Made by a program: the position numbers and the translations under genes | Notes under the pieces: generated by a model | Told to the model about the DNA's origin: nothing | The model's database searches: none | Seen by the model: only the letters and a program-made list of their open reading frames with translations | Part shown: piece after piece, positions 8,282-23,082 of the stretch | How positions within the stretch are numbered: position 1 is the first letter of the stretch | How the letters are laid out: every line of letters starts with the position of its first letter | DNA from: Variovorax paradoxus | GTDB lineage: Bacteria > Pseudomonadota > Gammaproteobacteria > Burkholderiales > Burkholderiaceae_C | Direction: 5' to 3' | NCBI RefSeq assembly: GCF_000834655.1 | Contig: NZ_JXQQ01000034.1 | Coordinates: 1 to 49,791 of the forward strand | Length of the DNA stretch: 49,791 nucleotides

Positions 8282-9769
8282 TCAGTGGGCCAGCGTGGCC
8301 GCGATGGCGTCATAGCACAGCGTCATCAGACCGCCGGGCAGTACGCCAAGAATCAGGATCAGTGCGCCGTTGATCGTGAGCACGGTGCGCACGTCGAACG
8401 AAGCCGACACGGTGGTGGCCGTGACCGGCGCATCGAAGTACATGACCTTAACCACGCGCAGGTAGTAGAAGGCGCCGACCAGCGACATCATCACGGCGAA
8501 CACCGCCAGGCCGATGTAGATGGCCTGGCCCGAGGCGATCAGCGCCTGCAGCACGGCCAGCTTCGCGTAGAAGCCGACCAGCGGCGGGAGACCCGCCAGC
8601 GAGAACATCGCAATGGCCATCACGCCGGCGTACAGCGGGCTGCGTTGGTTGAGACCGGCCAGGTCGGTGATCTCTTCGCTTTCGAAGCCTTCGCGCGCCA
8701 GCAGCAGGATGATGCCGAAGCTCGCCAGCGTGGTCAGCACGTAGGTCACGATGTAGAACATCGACGCGCTGTAGGCGGCCTGTGCGTTCTGCGTGCCCTG
8801 CAGGTCAGAGCCGGCGACCAGGCCCAGCAGCATGAAGCCCATCTGCGAGATGGTCGAGTACGCCAGCATCCGCTTCAAGTTGCTCTGCGCGATGGCGGCG
8901 AGGTTGCCGATCAGCAGCGAAGCGATGGCCAGCACGGCCAGCATCTGCTGCCAATCGATCGCCAACGGCTGCAGGCCATCCACCAGCAGGCGGATGATGA
9001 TGCCGAAGGCGGCCAGTTCCGGCGCCGCGCCAATGAGCAGCGTGACGGCCGTGGGCGCACCCTGGTAGACGTCCGGCACCCACATGTGGAAAGGCGCCGC
9101 CCCCACCTTGAATGCCAGGCCGGCCACGATGAACACGAGACCGAACACCAGCACCTGGTGGTTGACCTTGCCGGTCGAGATCGCCTTGAACACTTCGTTC
9201 AGGTCGAGCGAGCCGGTCGCGCCGTACATCATCGACAGGCCATACAGCAGGAAGCCGCTGGCCATCGCGCCGAGCACGAAGTACTTCATCGCCGCTTCGC
9301 TGGCCACCGCGTTGTCGCGGCGCAGCGCCACGAGCGCATAGCTCGAGAGCGTGAGCAGTTCCAGGCCCAGGTAGATCTGCAGGAAGTTGCTGCCCGAGAT
9401 CATCACGAACATGCCCAGCAGCGCGAACATGCTCACGGTGAACAGTTCGCCGCCGCGCAGCATCTCGCGGTCGGCCGCATACGGGCGGCCGTAGATCAGG
9501 GTGACCATCAAGGCGATGGTGGAGAAGCACTTGAGCCAGTTGCCCATCGAGTCGCTCACAACCATGCCGCCGAAGCCGTACGAGGTCTTGCCGTCGAGGG
9601 CAGCCATGCCGGTGAGCACGGCCACCACCAGCAGCGTGAGCAGCGTCAGCACATAGGTGCGGGTGCGACGCGGGCTCGTGTCGGACAGGTCGACCAGCGC
9701 AATGATGCAGGCCATGACCAGCAACACGATTTCGGGGTAGATCGTGACCCAGCTGAGTTTGTCAATCAT
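8282..9769 (-). CDS. nuoN: NADH-quinone oxidoreductase subunit N
   Basis: 495 residues with about 14 transmembrane helices. It is one of the three antiporter-like proton-pumping subunits of complex I (NuoL/M/N). The proton_antipo_M core contains the lysine-bearing helix [14 protein letters not shown] and the broken helix region YSTISQMGF. It is the distal structural gene of nuoA-N, 26 nt behind nuoM. A short non-nuo tail (DUF2818, Nudix, DUF1178) follows without a visible terminator. Confidence 0.97.
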   Translation of the reverse strand: MIDKLSWVTIYPEIVLLVMACIIALVDLSDTSPRRTRTYVLTLLTLLVVAVLTGMAALDGKTSYGFGGMVVSDSMGNWLKCFSTIALMVTLIYGRPYAADREMLRGGELFTVSMFALLGMFVMISGSNFLQIYLGLELLTLSSYALVALRRDNAVASEAAMKYFVLGAMASGFLLYGLSMMYGATGSLDLNEVFKAISTGKVNHQVLVFGLVFIVAGLAFKVGAAPFHMWVPDVYQGAPTAVTLLIGAAPELAAFGIIIRLLVDGLQPLAIDWQQMLAVLAIASLLIGNLAAIAQSNLKRMLAYSTISQMGFMLLGLVAGSDLQGTQNAQAAYSASMFYIVTYVLTTLASFGIILLLAREGFESEEITDLAGLNQRSPLYAGVMAIAMFSLAGLPPLVGFYAKLAVLQALIASGQAIYIGLAVFAVMMSLVGAFYYLRVVKVMYFDAPVTATTVSASFDVRTVLTINGALILILGVLPGGLMTLCYDAIAATLAH

Positions 9770-9795
9770 CTCGTTCTCTTGTCTTCAGCGTGGCA

Positions 9796-11274
9796 TCAGG
9801 AGGGCAGCTTCGAAATCGCCACATGGCGAAGAAGCTCAACGACCGAGGCGTCCATCGCATCGGTGAAGGGCTTCGGATACAGGCCCATCCACAACACGGC
9901 GATCGCCAGCAGCGACAGCATCAGGAACTCGCGGGCGTTGATGTCGGTGAGCTCCTTGACGTGGTCGTTGCCGACCGGGCCGAGGTACACGCGCTTGTAC
10001 ATCCAGAGGGTGTAGGCGGCGCCGAAGATCAGCGCGGTGGCAGCTCCCAGGCCGATCCAGAAGTTGGCCTTCACGGCGCCCAGGATCACCATCCACTCGC
10101 CCACGAAACCGGCGGTGCCCGGCAGGCCGCAGTTGGCCATGGCGAACAGCAGCGCGAACGCGGCGAACTTGGGCATGGTGTTGACCACGCCGCCGTAGTC
10201 GGCGATCTGGCGCGAGTGCACCCGGTCGTACAGCACGCCGATGCCCAGGAACATCGCGCCCGACACGAAGCCGTGGGCAATCATCTGCACGATGCCGCCG
10301 GACACGCCGAGCTCGTTGAAAATGAAGAAGCCGAGCGTCACGAAGCCCATGTGGGCGACCGACGAATAAGCCACCAATTTCTTCATGTCCTGCTGCACCA
10401 GCGCCACCAGGCCCACGTAGATCACCGCGATCAGCGACAGCGCGACCATGAGCCAGGCCCATTCGTGCGAGGCGTCGGGGGCGATGGGCATCGAGAAGCG
10501 CAGGAAACCGTAGGCGCCCAGCTTCAGCATGATCGCGGCCAGCACGGCGGAACCGCCGGTGGGCGCCTCGACGTGCACGTCGGGCAGCCACGTGTGGACC
10601 GGCCACATCGGCACCTTCACCGCGAATGCTGCGAAGAAGGCGAAGAACAGGAAGGTCTGCGCAGTCGATCCCAGCGGCAGCTTGTGCCAGGCCAGGATGT
10701 CGAAGCTGCCGCCCGACTTGTTGTACAGGAAGATCAGCGCCACCAGCATCAGCAGCGAGCCGAGCAAGGTGTAGAGGAAGAACTTGAACGCCGCGTAGAT
10801 CTTGTTCGGGCCGCCCCAGATACCGATGATCAGGTACATCGGGATCAGCGTGGCTTCGAAGAACACGTAGAACAGGATGCCGTCGAGCGCGGAGAACACG
10901 CCGATCATGAAGCCCGAGAGGATCAGGAACGCGCCCATGTACTGGTTCACGCGCTCGGTGATCACTTCCCAGGCCGAGATCACGACGACGACCGTGATGA
11001 ACGAGGTCAGCAACACCATCCACAGCGACAGGCCGTCAAGTCCGATGTGGTAGTTGACGTTGAAGCGGGAGATCCAGCTCGTCTTCTCGACGAACTGCAT
11101 GGCGGCGGTTCCATTCTGGAAGCGCGTGAACAGCGGCACCGTGACCAGGAAGCTTACGATGGCACCGACGAGCGCGACCCAGCGCACGCCCTTGGCATGC
11201 TCTTCGCGGCCAAACGCCAGCAGCACGGCGCCGAATGCGATCGGCACCCAGATGGCAAGGCTCAACAAACCCAT
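9796..11274 (-). CDS. nuoM: NADH-quinone oxidoreductase subunit M
   Basis: 492 residues, about 14 helices. An antiporter-like subunit with the conserved membrane glutamate region (YVFFEATLIPMYLIIGIWG), lysine-bearing helix FAVKVPMWPVHTWLPD and discontinuous helix YSSVAHMGF. It pumps protons in the membrane arm of complex I. It lies 25 nt behind nuoL and 26 nt before nuoN. Confidence 0.97.
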   Translation of the reverse strand: MGLLSLAIWVPIAFGAVLLAFGREEHAKGVRWVALVGAIVSFLVTVPLFTRFQNGTAAMQFVEKTSWISRFNVNYHIGLDGLSLWMVLLTSFITVVVVISAWEVITERVNQYMGAFLILSGFMIGVFSALDGILFYVFFEATLIPMYLIIGIWGGPNKIYAAFKFFLYTLLGSLLMLVALIFLYNKSGGSFDILAWHKLPLGSTAQTFLFFAFFAAFAVKVPMWPVHTWLPDVHVEAPTGGSAVLAAIMLKLGAYGFLRFSMPIAPDASHEWAWLMVALSLIAVIYVGLVALVQQDMKKLVAYSSVAHMGFVTLGFFIFNELGVSGGIVQMIAHGFVSGAMFLGIGVLYDRVHSRQIADYGGVVNTMPKFAAFALLFAMANCGLPGTAGFVGEWMVILGAVKANFWIGLGAATALIFGAAYTLWMYKRVYLGPVGNDHVKELTDINAREFLMLSLLAIAVLWMGLYPKPFTDAMDASVVELLRHVAISKLPS

Positions 11275-11299
11275 TTTTCTTTTTCTCCAGCGTTCGGGC

Positions 11300-13345
<2,046 letters not shown>

Positions 13346-13404
13346 ACGTTTGTTCTTTTCAATGGCTCCAGGGCATCACATCACGCGTGCACCACCCAGC
13401 GGCT

Positions 13405-13489
13405 GCCGCAGAACCGGCTTTGCCGGGCTGCTGGCAGCGCCCCCGATGGGGGTTGGCGAAGCGACACGAAGTGCGCGAAGACTGGGGGA
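13405..13489. repeat. Dispersed repeat (copy 1) inside the nuo operon
   Basis: About 85 bp in the nuoK-nuoL gap, clearly related to a second copy at 39187-39271. Shared blocks are GAACCGGCTT-GCCGGGC, a C5/G5 hairpin (CCCCC-n-GGGGG) and GAAGCGACACG-AGTGCGCGAAG-CTGGGGG. The blocks appear in the same order and spacing, so this is one element type rather than chance GC similarity. No coding potential is seen. Confidence 0.8.
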
Positions 13490-13798
13490 TCATCCTTTTA
13501 ACGAGTTGAGCTCGTCGACGTTGATGTTCGACTTGTTGCGGAACAACAGCACCAGCAACGCGAGACCGATGGCCGACTCGGCCGCGGCCACGGTCAGGAT
13601 GAAAAACACGAAGATCTGTCCGTGCATGTCGCCCAGGTAGTGCGAGAAGGCCACGAAGTTCATGTTGACTGCCAGCAGCATCAGTTCGATGGCCATCAGC
13701 AGCACGATCAGGTTCTTGCGATTCAGGAAGATGCCGATCACCGACAGCGCGAAGAGCATCGCGCCGAGCGAGAGAAAGTGTCCGAGCGTGAGCGTCAT
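13490..13798 (-). CDS. nuoK: NADH-quinone oxidoreductase subunit K
   Basis: 102 residues with three transmembrane helices. It contains the two conserved membrane glutamates, in [13 protein letters not shown] and [13 protein letters not shown], that belong to the proton pathway next to NuoN. Its ATG overlaps the nuoJ stop as ATGA, so the two genes are translationally coupled. The C-terminus [10 protein letters not shown] is typical. Confidence 0.97.
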   Translation of the reverse strand: MTLTLGHFLSLGAMLFALSVIGIFLNRKNLIVLLMAIELMLLAVNMNFVAFSHYLGDMHGQIFVFFILTVAAAESAIGLALLVLLFRNKSNINVDELNSLKG

Positions 13799-14460
13799 GC
13801 CTTGTTTTCCTTTGCCGCGTCAGCCGGCACCGCCGGGGCTGCTTCCGCCACAGGCTCGGCCGCACGCGTCACCGGCATCTGCACGATGCGCACGCGGTCG
13901 CGCGCCTTCACGCGCACCTGGTCCGACGGGTTGGTGTACTTGCTGTCCTTGCGGGTGCGCAGCGTCAGTGCAATGGCGGCCACGATGGCCACGAGCAGGA
14001 TGACCGCGGCAATCTCCAGCGGATAGAGGTATTCGGAATAGAGCAGCTTGCCCAGTTCCATCGTGTTCGAAGTATTGGCCGAGGTGACCGCCATGGCGCG
14101 CGGCGCCTCGCCCAGGCGGAAACCGCCCATGAGCACGGCCGCCATTTCGAGTGCGATCAACGCGCCAACGCCGGCCGCAAGCGGGAAGTGCTTCCAGAAG
14201 CCCTGTCGCAAGCTGTCGACGTTGATGTCCAGCATCATCACGACGAAGAGGAACAGCACCATCACGGCTCCGACGTACACCAGCACGAGCGAGATCGCCA
14301 GGAACTCGGCGCGCAGCAGCAGCCAGATGGCCGAAGCCTGGAAGAAGGCCAGCACCAGGTACAGCGCGGCGTACACGGGGTTGCGGGCGGTGATGACGCG
14401 GAAGGCTGCAAAGAGCAGCACCGCGGCAAATAGATAGAACAGACCGGTCTTGACGTCCAT
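13795..14460 (-). CDS. nuoJ: NADH-quinone oxidoreductase subunit J
   Basis: 221 residues from ATG 14460 ([11 protein letters not shown]). A longer in-frame start at 14535 would run into nuoI and is rejected. Five transmembrane helices include the conserved [16 protein letters not shown] helix, whose pi-bulge takes part in coupling quinone reduction to proton pumping. A charged Ala/Pro-rich tail of about 60 residues follows the last helix. Confidence 0.96.
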   Translation of the reverse strand: MDVKTGLFYLFAAVLLFAAFRVITARNPVYAALYLVLAFFQASAIWLLLRAEFLAISLVLVYVGAVMVLFLFVVMMLDINVDSLRQGFWKHFPLAAGVGALIALEMAAVLMGGFRLGEAPRAMAVTSANTSNTMELGKLLYSEYLYPLEIAAVILLVAIVAAIALTLRTRKDSKYTNPSDQVRVKARDRVRIVQMPVTRAAEPVAEAAPAVPADAAKENKA

Positions 14461-14497
14461 TGGAATTCGAGTGGGTACGGGTTTCGGGCTGGACGGA

Positions 14498-15019
14498 TCA
14501 GCGGTACTTGGCGTCGGCCGCCTTGTTCGCTGCAATTTCTTTTTCGTAGCGGTCGCCCACAGCCAGCAGCATGTCCTTGGTGAAGTACAGGTCGCCGCGC
14601 TTTTCGCCGTGGTATTCGAAGATGTGGGTCTCCACGATCGAATCGACCGGGCAGCTCTCTTCGCAGAAGCCGCAGAAGATGCACTTGGTCAGGTCGATGT
14701 CGTAGCGCGTGGTGCGGCGCGAGCCGTCGTCGCGGACATCGGACTCGATGGTGATCGCCAGTGCCGGGCAAACGGCTTCGCAGAGCTTGCAGGCAATGCA
14801 GCGCTCTTCGCCGTTTTCATAGCGACGCAGCGCGTGCAGGCCGCGGAAACGCGGCGACAGCGGCGTCTTCTCTTCCGGAAACTGCACCGTGATCTTGCGG
14901 GCGAAGGCGTACTTGCCCGTGATCGCCAAGCCCTTGAACAGTTCGAACAGCATGAAGCTGCCGAGAAAATCCTTGAGCGAGAACGGTGCGGACGGTGTTG
15001 CGGTGTGCGCAGCAGACAT
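14498..15019 (-). CDS. nuoI: NADH-quinone oxidoreductase subunit I (two 4Fe-4S)
   Basis: 173 residues from ATG 15019 ([10 protein letters not shown]); the longer frame from 15091 overlaps nuoH. Two ferredoxin motifs, [12 protein letters not shown] and [12 protein letters not shown], ligate clusters N6a and N6b, which pass electrons from NuoG to NuoB. An N-terminal amphipathic helix ([16 protein letters not shown]) lies on the membrane. It lies 17 nt behind nuoH. Confidence 0.97.
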   Translation of the reverse strand: MSAAHTATPSAPFSLKDFLGSFMLFELFKGLAITGKYAFARKITVQFPEEKTPLSPRFRGLHALRRYENGEERCIACKLCEAVCPALAITIESDVRDDGSRRTTRYDIDLTKCIFCGFCEESCPVDSIVETHIFEYHGEKRGDLYFTKDMLLAVGDRYEKEIAANKAADAKYR

Positions 15020-15036
15020 GATGTTGGCGCTTCCAG

Positions 15037-16113
15037 TTATTTCCAGATGTTGAACGGCGTCTGCATCCAGCCACCGACCACGACCAGCCACACGAGGGTG
15101 ACGGGAATGAAGATCTTCCAGCCCAGACGCATGATCTGGTCATAGCGGAAGCGCGGGAACGTCGAGCGCACCCAAAGGAACATGGTGACCACGCAGAAAG
15201 TCTTGGCACCGAGCCAGATCCAGCCGGGAATGAAGCTGAGGAACTCGAACGGTGGCAGCCAGCCGCCGAGGAACAGCACCACGGTGAGGATCGAGACCAG
15301 CCACATGTTGGCGTACTCGGCCAGGAAGAACATCGCGAAGCTCATGCCCGAGTACTCGATCATGTGGCCCGCGACGATTTCCGATTCGCCTTCCACCACG
15401 TCGAACGGGTGGCGGTTGGTCTCGGCCAGGCCCGAGATGAAGTAGACGACGAAGATCGGCAGCAGCGGCAGCCAGTTCCACGACAGGAACCCGACGCCCA
15501 TGTTGGCGAAGATGCCCTTGCCCTGCACGTTCACGATCTCGCTCATGTTCAGGCTGCCGGTGACCATCAGCACCACGACGAAGCAGAAGCCCATCGCGAT
15601 CTCGTAGCTCACCATCTGGGCCGAGGCGCGCAGCGCACCCAGGAATGCGTACTTCGAGTTCGAGGCCCAGCCGGCAATGATCACGCCATACACCTCGAGC
15701 GAGGTGATGGCCATCACGAACAGGAGACCCGCGTTGATGTTGGCCAGTGCCACGTCGGGGCCGAAGGGAATCACGGCCCATGCGGCGAGCGCCGGCATGA
15801 TGGTCATGATGGGGCCGAGCAGGAACAGGCCCTTGTTGGCGACCGTCGGAAGAATGATTTCCTTGGTCATCAGCTTGAGCGCGTCGGCGATCGGCTGGAG
15901 CAGGCCCAGCGGTCCGATGCGGTTGGGGCCGATGCGGATTTGCGTGAAGCCGATGGCCTTGCGTTCCCACAGCGTGAGGTACGCCACGGCCAGCATCAGC
16001 GGAATCACGACCACGATGATCTTGATAAGCGTCCAGATCACGGGCCATGCCACGGCCGTCCACCAGCCTGCGGCGACCAGCCCCTGGCCGAAGCCATGAA
16101 TGGTGTCGATCAT
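15037..16113 (-). CDS. nuoH: NADH-quinone oxidoreductase subunit H
   Basis: 358 residues from ATG 16113 ([10 protein letters not shown]). Longer in-frame extensions are read-through of nuoG antiframe sequence. Eight transmembrane helices; signatures [21 protein letters not shown] and [16 protein letters not shown] mark the quinone-chamber loop. It forms the quinone-binding site with NuoB and NuoD. The ATG overlaps the nuoG stop (ATGA). Confidence 0.97.
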   Translation of the reverse strand: MIDTIHGFGQGLVAAGWWTAVAWPVIWTLIKIIVVVIPLMLAVAYLTLWERKAIGFTQIRIGPNRIGPLGLLQPIADALKLMTKEIILPTVANKGLFLLGPIMTIMPALAAWAVIPFGPDVALANINAGLLFVMAITSLEVYGVIIAGWASNSKYAFLGALRASAQMVSYEIAMGFCFVVVLMVTGSLNMSEIVNVQGKGIFANMGVGFLSWNWLPLLPIFVVYFISGLAETNRHPFDVVEGESEIVAGHMIEYSGMSFAMFFLAEYANMWLVSILTVVLFLGGWLPPFEFLSFIPGWIWLGAKTFCVVTMFLWVRSTFPRFRYDQIMRLGWKIFIPVTLVWLVVVGGWMQTPFNIWK

Positions 16114-18281
16114 GCCAATGCCTCCTCGGCCTGACCTGATGCGACCGGAGCGGTCGAAGCGTTGCGCGCATCGGCCGTCAGTTGCAGCGACGGCGCACGG
16201 CGCACGATCGAGTCGAGCTGGTAGATGCTCGCGACCACGGGTGCAGGTGCGGCGCCGTTGGATGCGACGGCGTTTGCGGCCGTTGCGTTGTTCAGGGCGT
16301 TGGCCGGAAGCGCACCGGCCTCTCCCACCGTCCTGAGCACGTCGGCGGTCGATTCGAATGCGAAGCCGGGCAGGCCCAGCAGGTTCGCCAGCACGCGCAG
16401 CACCTTCCACGCCGGGCGCGCTTCGCCTTGCGGCTTCACGACGGCATGGAAACCTTGCAGGCGGCCTTCGGCGTTGACGAAGGTACCGGGCGTTTCGGTG
16501 AACGGGGCGATCGGCAGCAGCACGTCGCTGAATTCGAGGTTGGCCTTGAACGGGCTCAGCGTGACCACCATCTGCGCATTGCCGATGACATCGGCGGCGG
16601 CAGCACCGGCGGCCGAGTCGAACACCGGCTCGGTGTTCAGCAGCAGCACGGCCTTCAGGCCGGAGCCGGCAGCGAGCATGCGGCCAGCATCGAGGCCGCC
16701 ATTCTTCGGGAAGGCGCCGACAAGCTGCGCACCCACGGTGTTGGCGGCTTCGGTCAGGTAGCCGACGGTTGCGCCGGTCTGCGCGCCGATCCAGTTCGCG
16801 AGAGCCAGCAGGCTGCTGGCTTGTGCGTGGTGGGCAGCGGCGTTGCCGAGCAGGATGGCCTTGCGTTCGCCGCTCAGCAGCGATGCTGCAGTGGCTTGTG
16901 CAGCGGCATCGGGTTCGTTCTTCGGTGCGAGCGGTGCAGCAGCGCCGTTGGTCTTGCCGATGGCAGCGGCGACTGCGGCCAGCGCTTCGACCCACTGGTC
17001 GGCTTCGACGATGGTCGACTGCGCCACGTTGATGGCCCAGGCGTCGCGGTCTGCCATGAGGCTGGACGACGTGATCACCGACAGCGCGGCACCCTTGCGC
17101 ACGGCCTGGCGAATGCGTTGTGCGAAGAGCGGGTGCTCCTTGCGCAGGTTCGAGCCGACGACCAGCGCGCGCTGCACTTGCGTGAGCGAGGCGATCGAGG
17201 TGCCGAGCCAGCGCACACCCTCGAACGCGGCGAATTCGGCGTTGCGCAGGCGATAGTCGATGTTGTCGCTGCCCAGTTCACGCGTGAGCATGGCGGCGAG
17301 TTGCAACTCTTCGAGCGTGCTGTGCGGGCTGACCAGCGTGCCGATGCTTTGCGCGCCGTGGTCGGTCTTGATCTGCTTCAGACCATTGGCCACGTACTCG
17401 AGCGCGGTCTGCCAGTCGACCTGCTGCCATTGGCCGCCTTGCTTGAGCATGGGCTGCGCGAGGCGCTCGGGTCCGTTGAGGGCTTCGTACGAGAAGCGGT
17501 CGCGGTCGGCGATCCAGCATTCGTTGACGTCTTCGTTCTCCAGAGGCACCACGCGCATCACGCGGTGGTTCTTGACCTGGACGATCAGGTTCGCGCCGGT
17601 GGAATCGTGCGGGCTCACCGATTTGCGGCGCGACAGCTCCCAGGTGCGGGCGCTGTAGCGGAACGGCTTGCTCGTGAGCGCGCCGACCGGGCAGATGTCG
17701 ATCATGTTGCCCGACAGTTCGGAATCGACCGAGTCGCCGACGAAGGTTTCGATTTCGGAGTGCTCGCCGCGGTGCGACATGCCGAGCTCCATCACGCCGG
17801 CCACTTCCTGGCCAAAGCGGACGCAGCGCGTGCAATGGATGCAGCGGCTCATTTCTTCCATGCTGATCAGCGGGCCGACGTCCTTGTGGAACACGACGCG
17901 CTTTTCTTCTTCGTAGCGCGAAGAAGAACCGCCATAGCCCACGGCCAGGTCTTGCAGCTGGCATTCGCCGCCCTGGTCGCAGATGGGGCAATCGAGCGGG
18001 TGGTTGATCAGGAGGAACTCCATGACCGACTGCTGCGCCTTGATGGCCTTCTCGCTCTTGGTGCGAACGATCATGCCCTGCGTGACGGGCGTGGCGCAGG
18101 CCGGCATGGGCTTGGGCGCCTTTTCCACGTCGACCAGGCACATGCGGCAGTTGGCCGCGATGCTGAGTTTCTTGTGATAGCAGAAGTGCGGGATGTACGT
18201 GCCCGCCTTGTCGGCCGCATGCATCACCATGCTGCCTTCGGTCACTTCGACCTTCTTGCCGTCGAGTTCGATTTCGATCAT
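16110..18281 (-). CDS. nuoG: NADH-quinone oxidoreductase subunit G
   Basis: 723 residues from ATG 18281 ([10 protein letters not shown]). The N-terminal 2Fe-2S ferredoxin domain uses Cys34, Cys45, Cys48 and Cys62. Next are the His/Cys cluster motif [14 protein letters not shown] (N5) and [16 protein letters not shown] (N4), then a molybdopterin-oxidoreductase-like domain. At about 720 residues it is the short, mitochondrial NDUFS1-like form, not the 908-residue E. coli type. The C-terminal third is Ala-rich. It lies 20 nt behind nuoF. Confidence 0.97.
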   Translation of the reverse strand: MIEIELDGKKVEVTEGSMVMHAADKAGTYIPHFCYHKKLSIAANCRMCLVDVEKAPKPMPACATPVTQGMIVRTKSEKAIKAQQSVMEFLLINHPLDCPICDQGGECQLQDLAVGYGGSSSRYEEEKRVVFHKDVGPLISMEEMSRCIHCTRCVRFGQEVAGVMELGMSHRGEHSEIETFVGDSVDSELSGNMIDICPVGALTSKPFRYSARTWELSRRKSVSPHDSTGANLIVQVKNHRVMRVVPLENEDVNECWIADRDRFSYEALNGPERLAQPMLKQGGQWQQVDWQTALEYVANGLKQIKTDHGAQSIGTLVSPHSTLEELQLAAMLTRELGSDNIDYRLRNAEFAAFEGVRWLGTSIASLTQVQRALVVGSNLRKEHPLFAQRIRQAVRKGAALSVITSSSLMADRDAWAINVAQSTIVEADQWVEALAAVAAAIGKTNGAAAPLAPKNEPDAAAQATAASLLSGERKAILLGNAAAHHAQASSLLALANWIGAQTGATVGYLTEAANTVGAQLVGAFPKNGGLDAGRMLAAGSGLKAVLLLNTEPVFDSAAGAAAADVIGNAQMVVTLSPFKANLEFSDVLLPIAPFTETPGTFVNAEGRLQGFHAVVKPQGEARPAWKVLRVLANLLGLPGFAFESTADVLRTVGEAGALPANALNNATAANAVASNGAAPAPVVASIYQLDSIVRRAPSLQLTADARNASTAPVASGQAEEALA

Positions 18282-18301
18282 GAGTATGTTTCTTCTCGCG
18301 C

Positions 18302-19641
<1,340 letters not shown>

Positions 19642-19642
<1 letters not shown>

Positions 19643-20181
19643 TAAGCGGCCTCCCCTTTGGTCGAGCCACGCAGGCCCTCGATGAGCTGGTCGAGCTTCT
19701 CGTTGCTCATGAAGCTGCACATGGTGCGGTCGTTGACCAGCATCACGGGCGAGTCGGCGCACGCGCCGAGGCACTCGCTCTGCTGCAGCGTGAACAGGCC
19801 GTCGTCGGTCGTCTCACCCATCTTGATGCCGAGCTTCTTCTCGAGGTGCACGAGCGCGGTGACGCCGTCACGCAGCTGGCATGGCAGGTTGGTGCACACG
19901 TTGAGCTTGAACTTGCCCACCGGATGCTGGTTGTACATGTTGTAGAAGGTCGTCACTTCGTGCACGGCGATAGGCGCCATGCCGAGGTAGTCGGCGATCT
20001 CGCGCTCGCGCTGCATGCTGATGTAGCCCTCGCCCTGCTGGACGATGGCCAGGCACGCCATCACGGCGGAGGCCTTGCCGGCTTCAGGGTACTTGGCGAC
20101 CTCGCGCGCAAAGCGCTCGAGCACGTCGGCCGTCAACGGGGCCGAAGGGGCCGCGTCGTGATGATGGGTTGAGGAAGTCAT
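19642..20181 (-). CDS. nuoE: NADH-quinone oxidoreductase subunit E (2Fe-2S)
   Basis: 179 residues of thioredoxin-like 2Fe-2S fold. Ligands are in CTNLPC and [10 protein letters not shown] (cluster N1a). The segment [16 protein letters not shown] is the conserved interface with NuoF. The N-terminal [10 protein letters not shown] is variable. It lies 10 nt downstream of nuoD. Confidence 0.97.
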
Positions 20182-20191
20182 TCGCTCTTTC

Positions 20192-21445
20192 TCACCTGTC
20201 GATTTCGCCGAACACGATGTCCATCGTGCCGATCACCGCGACAGCGTCGGCGATCATGTGACCGCGCGACATTTCGTCGAGGGCGGCGAGGTGCGGGAAA
20301 CCAGGGGCGCGGATCTTCAGGCGGTAGGGCTTGTTGGCGCCGTCGCTCACGAGATAGATGCCGAACTCGCCCTTCGGGTGCTCGACGGCGGCATAGGCCT
20401 CGCCTTCGGGCACGTGGAAGCCTTCGGTGAAGAGCTTGAAATGGTGGATCAGCTCCTCCATGTTCGCCTTCATCGATTCGCGCGCGGGCGCGGCGACCTT
20501 GTGGTTGTCGGTGATCACCGGGCCGGGGTTGGCACGCAGCCATGCCGAGCACTGCTGGATGATCTTGTTGGCCTGGCGCATCTCTTCGACGCGCACGAGG
20601 TAGCGGTCATAGCAGTCGCCGGTCTTGCCCACGGGCACGTCGAATTGCATCTGGTCGTAGACGTCGTAGGGCTGCTTCTTGCGCAGGTCCCATTCGATGC
20701 CCGAGCCGCGAAGCATGGGGCCGGTGAAACCGAGGTTCAGCGCGCGCTCCGGCGTCACGACGCCGATGCCCACGGTGCGCTGCTTCCAGATGCGGTTGTC
20801 GGTGAGCAGTGTCTCGTACTCGTCGACCATCTTCGGGAAGCGCTTGCAGAAGTCGTCGACGAAGTCGAGCAGCGAGCCCTGGCGGTTTTCGTTCAGGCGC
20901 TCGATGGCCTTCGCATTCTTGATCTTGCTGACCTTGTACTGCGGCATCGCGTCCGGCAGGTCGCGGTAGACGCCACCCGGGCGGAAGTACGCCGCGTGCA
21001 TGCGCGCGCCGGAGACGGCCTCGTACATGTCGAACAGGTCTTCACGCTCGCGGAAGCAGTAGATGAGCATGTTCATCGCGCCGCAATCCAGGCCGTGCGC
21101 GCCGAGCCACAGGAGGTGGTTCAGCAGGCGGGTGATCTCGGCAAACATCACGCGGATGTACTGCGCGCGGATCGGCACATCGAGGCCCATCATCCGCTCG
21201 ATGGCCAGGCAGTAAGCGTGCTCGTTGGACATCATCGACACGTAGTCGAGGCGGTCCATGTAGGGCAGCGACTGGATGAAGGTGCGCGATTCGGCGAGCT
21301 TCTCGGTCGCGCGATGCAGCAGGCCGATGTGCGGGTCGGCGCGCTGGATCACTTCGCCGTCGAGTTCGAGCACCAGGCGCAGCACGCCGTGCGCGGCCGG
21401 ATGCTGGGGGCCGAAGTTGAGGGTGTAGTTCTTGATTTCGGCCAT
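20192..21445 (-). CDS. nuoD: NADH-quinone oxidoreductase subunit D (49 kDa type)
   Basis: 417 residues from ATG 21445 ([20 protein letters not shown]). An in-frame start at 21478 would overlap nuoC. The GPQHPAAHG motif carries the His that lines the quinone head-group site. The fold derives from the NiFe-hydrogenase large subunit but lacks its metal ligands. It ends in [12 protein letters not shown]. It is separate from nuoC, unlike the fused nuoCD of E. coli. Confidence 0.97.
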   Translation of the reverse strand: MAEIKNYTLNFGPQHPAAHGVLRLVLELDGEVIQRADPHIGLLHRATEKLAESRTFIQSLPYMDRLDYVSMMSNEHAYCLAIERMMGLDVPIRAQYIRVMFAEITRLLNHLLWLGAHGLDCGAMNMLIYCFREREDLFDMYEAVSGARMHAAYFRPGGVYRDLPDAMPQYKVSKIKNAKAIERLNENRQGSLLDFVDDFCKRFPKMVDEYETLLTDNRIWKQRTVGIGVVTPERALNLGFTGPMLRGSGIEWDLRKKQPYDVYDQMQFDVPVGKTGDCYDRYLVRVEEMRQANKIIQQCSAWLRANPGPVITDNHKVAAPARESMKANMEELIHHFKLFTEGFHVPEGEAYAAVEHPKGEFGIYLVSDGANKPYRLKIRAPGFPHLAALDEMSRGHMIADAVAVIGTMDIVFGEIDR

Positions 21446-21446
21446 A

Positions 21447-22058
21447 TCAGTGCAAACCGCCGCCGTAGTTGTCTTCACGGATCACGCGCGGCGTGATTTC
21501 CCGCGGCTCGATCGATACCGGCTGGTACACGACGCGCTTCTGCTCTTCGTCGTAACGCATCTCGACGTGACCCGACACCGGGAAGTCCTTGCGGAACGGG
21601 TGGCCGATGAAGCCATAGTCGGTCAGGATGCGGCGCAGGTCGTCGTGACCGTCGAACACGATGCCGTAGAGGTCGAACGCTTCGCGCTCGAACCAGGTGG
21701 CGGCACTCCAGACGGGCTGGAGCGAATCGACCACGGGCAGGTCTTCATGGGGTGCGAACACCTTCAGGCGTACGCGCTGGTTGAGCGTGATCGACAGGAG
21801 GTGCGAGACGACGCAGAAGCGCTCGCCCTGCCACTCGCCTTCGCGGTAGTCGGAATAGTCCATGCCGCAGAGATCGATCAGCTGCTCGAAGCGGCAGCCG
21901 GGCGCATCGCGCAGCAGCGTGGCGGCTTCGATGTAGTCGGCCGCACTCACCACCACGGTCACCTCGCCCAGCGCGAGCGTCACGCTCTTGGCCTTGGCGC
22001 CGAGCGTCTCGGTGATGGTGGCGCGCAGCACCTCCGGCGAAATTGCAAAGTCAGTCAT
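21447..22058 (-). CDS. nuoC: NADH-quinone oxidoreductase subunit C (30 kDa type)
   Basis: 203 residues from ATG 22058 ([10 protein letters not shown]). Contains the 30-kDa subunit signature ERE(A)[18 protein letters not shown] and the C-terminal [19 protein letters not shown]. It is a peripheral subunit that packs on NuoD and NuoI. A single base separates it from the nuoD start. Confidence 0.97.
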   Translation of the reverse strand: MTDFAISPEVLRATITETLGAKAKSVTLALGEVTVVVSAADYIEAATLLRDAPGCRFEQLIDLCGMDYSDYREGEWQGERFCVVSHLLSITLNQRVRLKVFAPHEDLPVVDSLQPVWSAATWFEREAFDLYGIVFDGHDDLRRILTDYGFIGHPFRKDFPVSGHVEMRYDEEQKRVVYQPVSIEPREITPRVIREDNYGGGLH

Positions 22059-22071
22059 CGTCGGCAATCTC

Positions 22072-22551
22072 TCAGGCGCGGGCAATGGTGTTGGTGCGGC
22101 GAATCTTCTGCTGCAGCTGGATCACGCCATAGAGCAGCGCTTCGGCGGTGGGCGGGCAACCCGGAACGTAGACGTCGACCGGCACGATGCGGTCGCAGCC
22201 GCGCACGACCGAATAGCTGTAGTGGTAGTAGCCACCGCCATTGGCGCACGAACCCATCGAGAGCACCCAGCGCGGCTCGGGCATCTGGTCGTAGACCTTG
22301 CGCAGCGCCGGCGCCATCTTGTTGCACAGGGTGCCGGCCACGATCATCAGATCGGACTGGCGAGGGCTGGGGCGGAACAGCATGCCGAAACGGTCGATGT
22401 CGTAGCGGGCGGCACCCGCATGCATCATTTCGACCGCACAGCATGCGAGGCCGAACGTCATCGGCCAGAGAGATCCGGTCTTCGCCCAATTCACCACCGA
22501 GTCGTAGGTGGTGGTGACGAAACCTTCTTTGAGAACGCCTTCAATGGCCAT
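22072..22551 (-). CDS. nuoB: NADH-quinone oxidoreductase subunit B (4Fe-4S N2)
   Basis: 159 residues. The tandem cysteines of CCAVEMM, the Cys of [14 protein letters not shown] and the Cys of VPGCPP ligate cluster N2, the last electron carrier before quinone. ANGGG and [10 protein letters not shown] are also conserved. It lies 12 nt behind nuoA and 13 nt ahead of nuoC. Confidence 0.97.
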   Translation of the reverse strand: MAIEGVLKEGFVTTTYDSVVNWAKTGSLWPMTFGLACCAVEMMHAGAARYDIDRFGMLFRPSPRQSDLMIVAGTLCNKMAPALRKVYDQMPEPRWVLSMGSCANGGGYYHYSYSVVRGCDRIVPVDVYVPGCPPTAEALLYGVIQLQQKIRRTNTIARA

Positions 22552-22563
22552 CGTGATTCCTTG

Positions 22564-22923
22564 TCATTCCCAGTCGAGCGCGCCTTTTTTCCACTCGTAG
22601 ATGAAACCTACGACGAGGATGGCGAGAAAGATCATCATGGCCCAGAAGCCGACAGGACCGATCTCCTTGAGCGCAATGGCCCACGGGAAGAGAAAGGCAA
22701 TTTCGAGATCGAACAGGATGAAGAGGATGGCAACGAGGTAATAGCGCACGTCGAACTTCATGCGCGCATCCTCGAAGGCTTCGAAGCCGCACTCGTAGGG
22801 AGCGTTCTTCGCAGCGTCTGGCCGATTGGGGCCGAGGATGTATCCGATGACTTGGGGGGCGACGCCTACGCCGACTCCGACCAAAATGAACAAAAGGACG
22901 GGAAGGTAGGAATCGAGGTTCAT
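22564..22923 (-). CDS. nuoA: NADH-quinone oxidoreductase subunit A
   Basis: 119 residues from ATG 22923 ([11 protein letters not shown]), first gene of the 14-gene complex I operon. Three transmembrane helices. Loop [20 protein letters not shown] contains the conserved Cys exposed in the deactive form, and [13 protein letters not shown] is typical. The promoter is expected in 22924-22990, between nuoA and tRNA-Leu, but I find no clear -35/-10 pair there, so read-through from the tRNA/secG side is possible. Confidence 0.96.
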   Translation of the reverse strand: MNLDSYLPVLLFILVGVGVGVAPQVIGYILGPNRPDAAKNAPYECGFEAFEDARMKFDVRYYLVAILFILFDLEIAFLFPWAIALKEIGPVGFWAMMIFLAILVVGFIYEWKKGALDWE

Positions 22924-22990
22924 CGAGAATTTTTCACCGCTTGCCACCGGCAAGAAGAACCTCTGGATGAGGTTTTCTGCCGATGAGATT

Positions 22991-23075
22991 TGGTGCGGTC
23001 GGCGAGACTCGAACTCGCACAGCTTTCGCCACTACCCCCTCAAGATAGCGTGTCTACCAATTTCACCACGACCGC
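22991..23075 (-). tRNA. leuU: tRNA-Leu (anticodon GAG)
   Basis: 85 nt including an encoded CCA. Acceptor stem GCGGTCG pairs with CGACCGC, with discriminator A. The D-loop contains AAATTGGTAGAC. The anticodon stem CTATC/GGTAG closes loop TTGAGGG, so the anticodon is GAG (codons CUC/CUU). The long variable arm expected of class II tRNA is present (TGGCGAAAGCTGTGC), and the T-arm has GTTCGAGTC. The secG-tRNA-Leu(GAG) neighbourhood also occurs in E. coli (leuU). Confidence 0.97.
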
Positions 23076-23082
23076 GGTTTTT

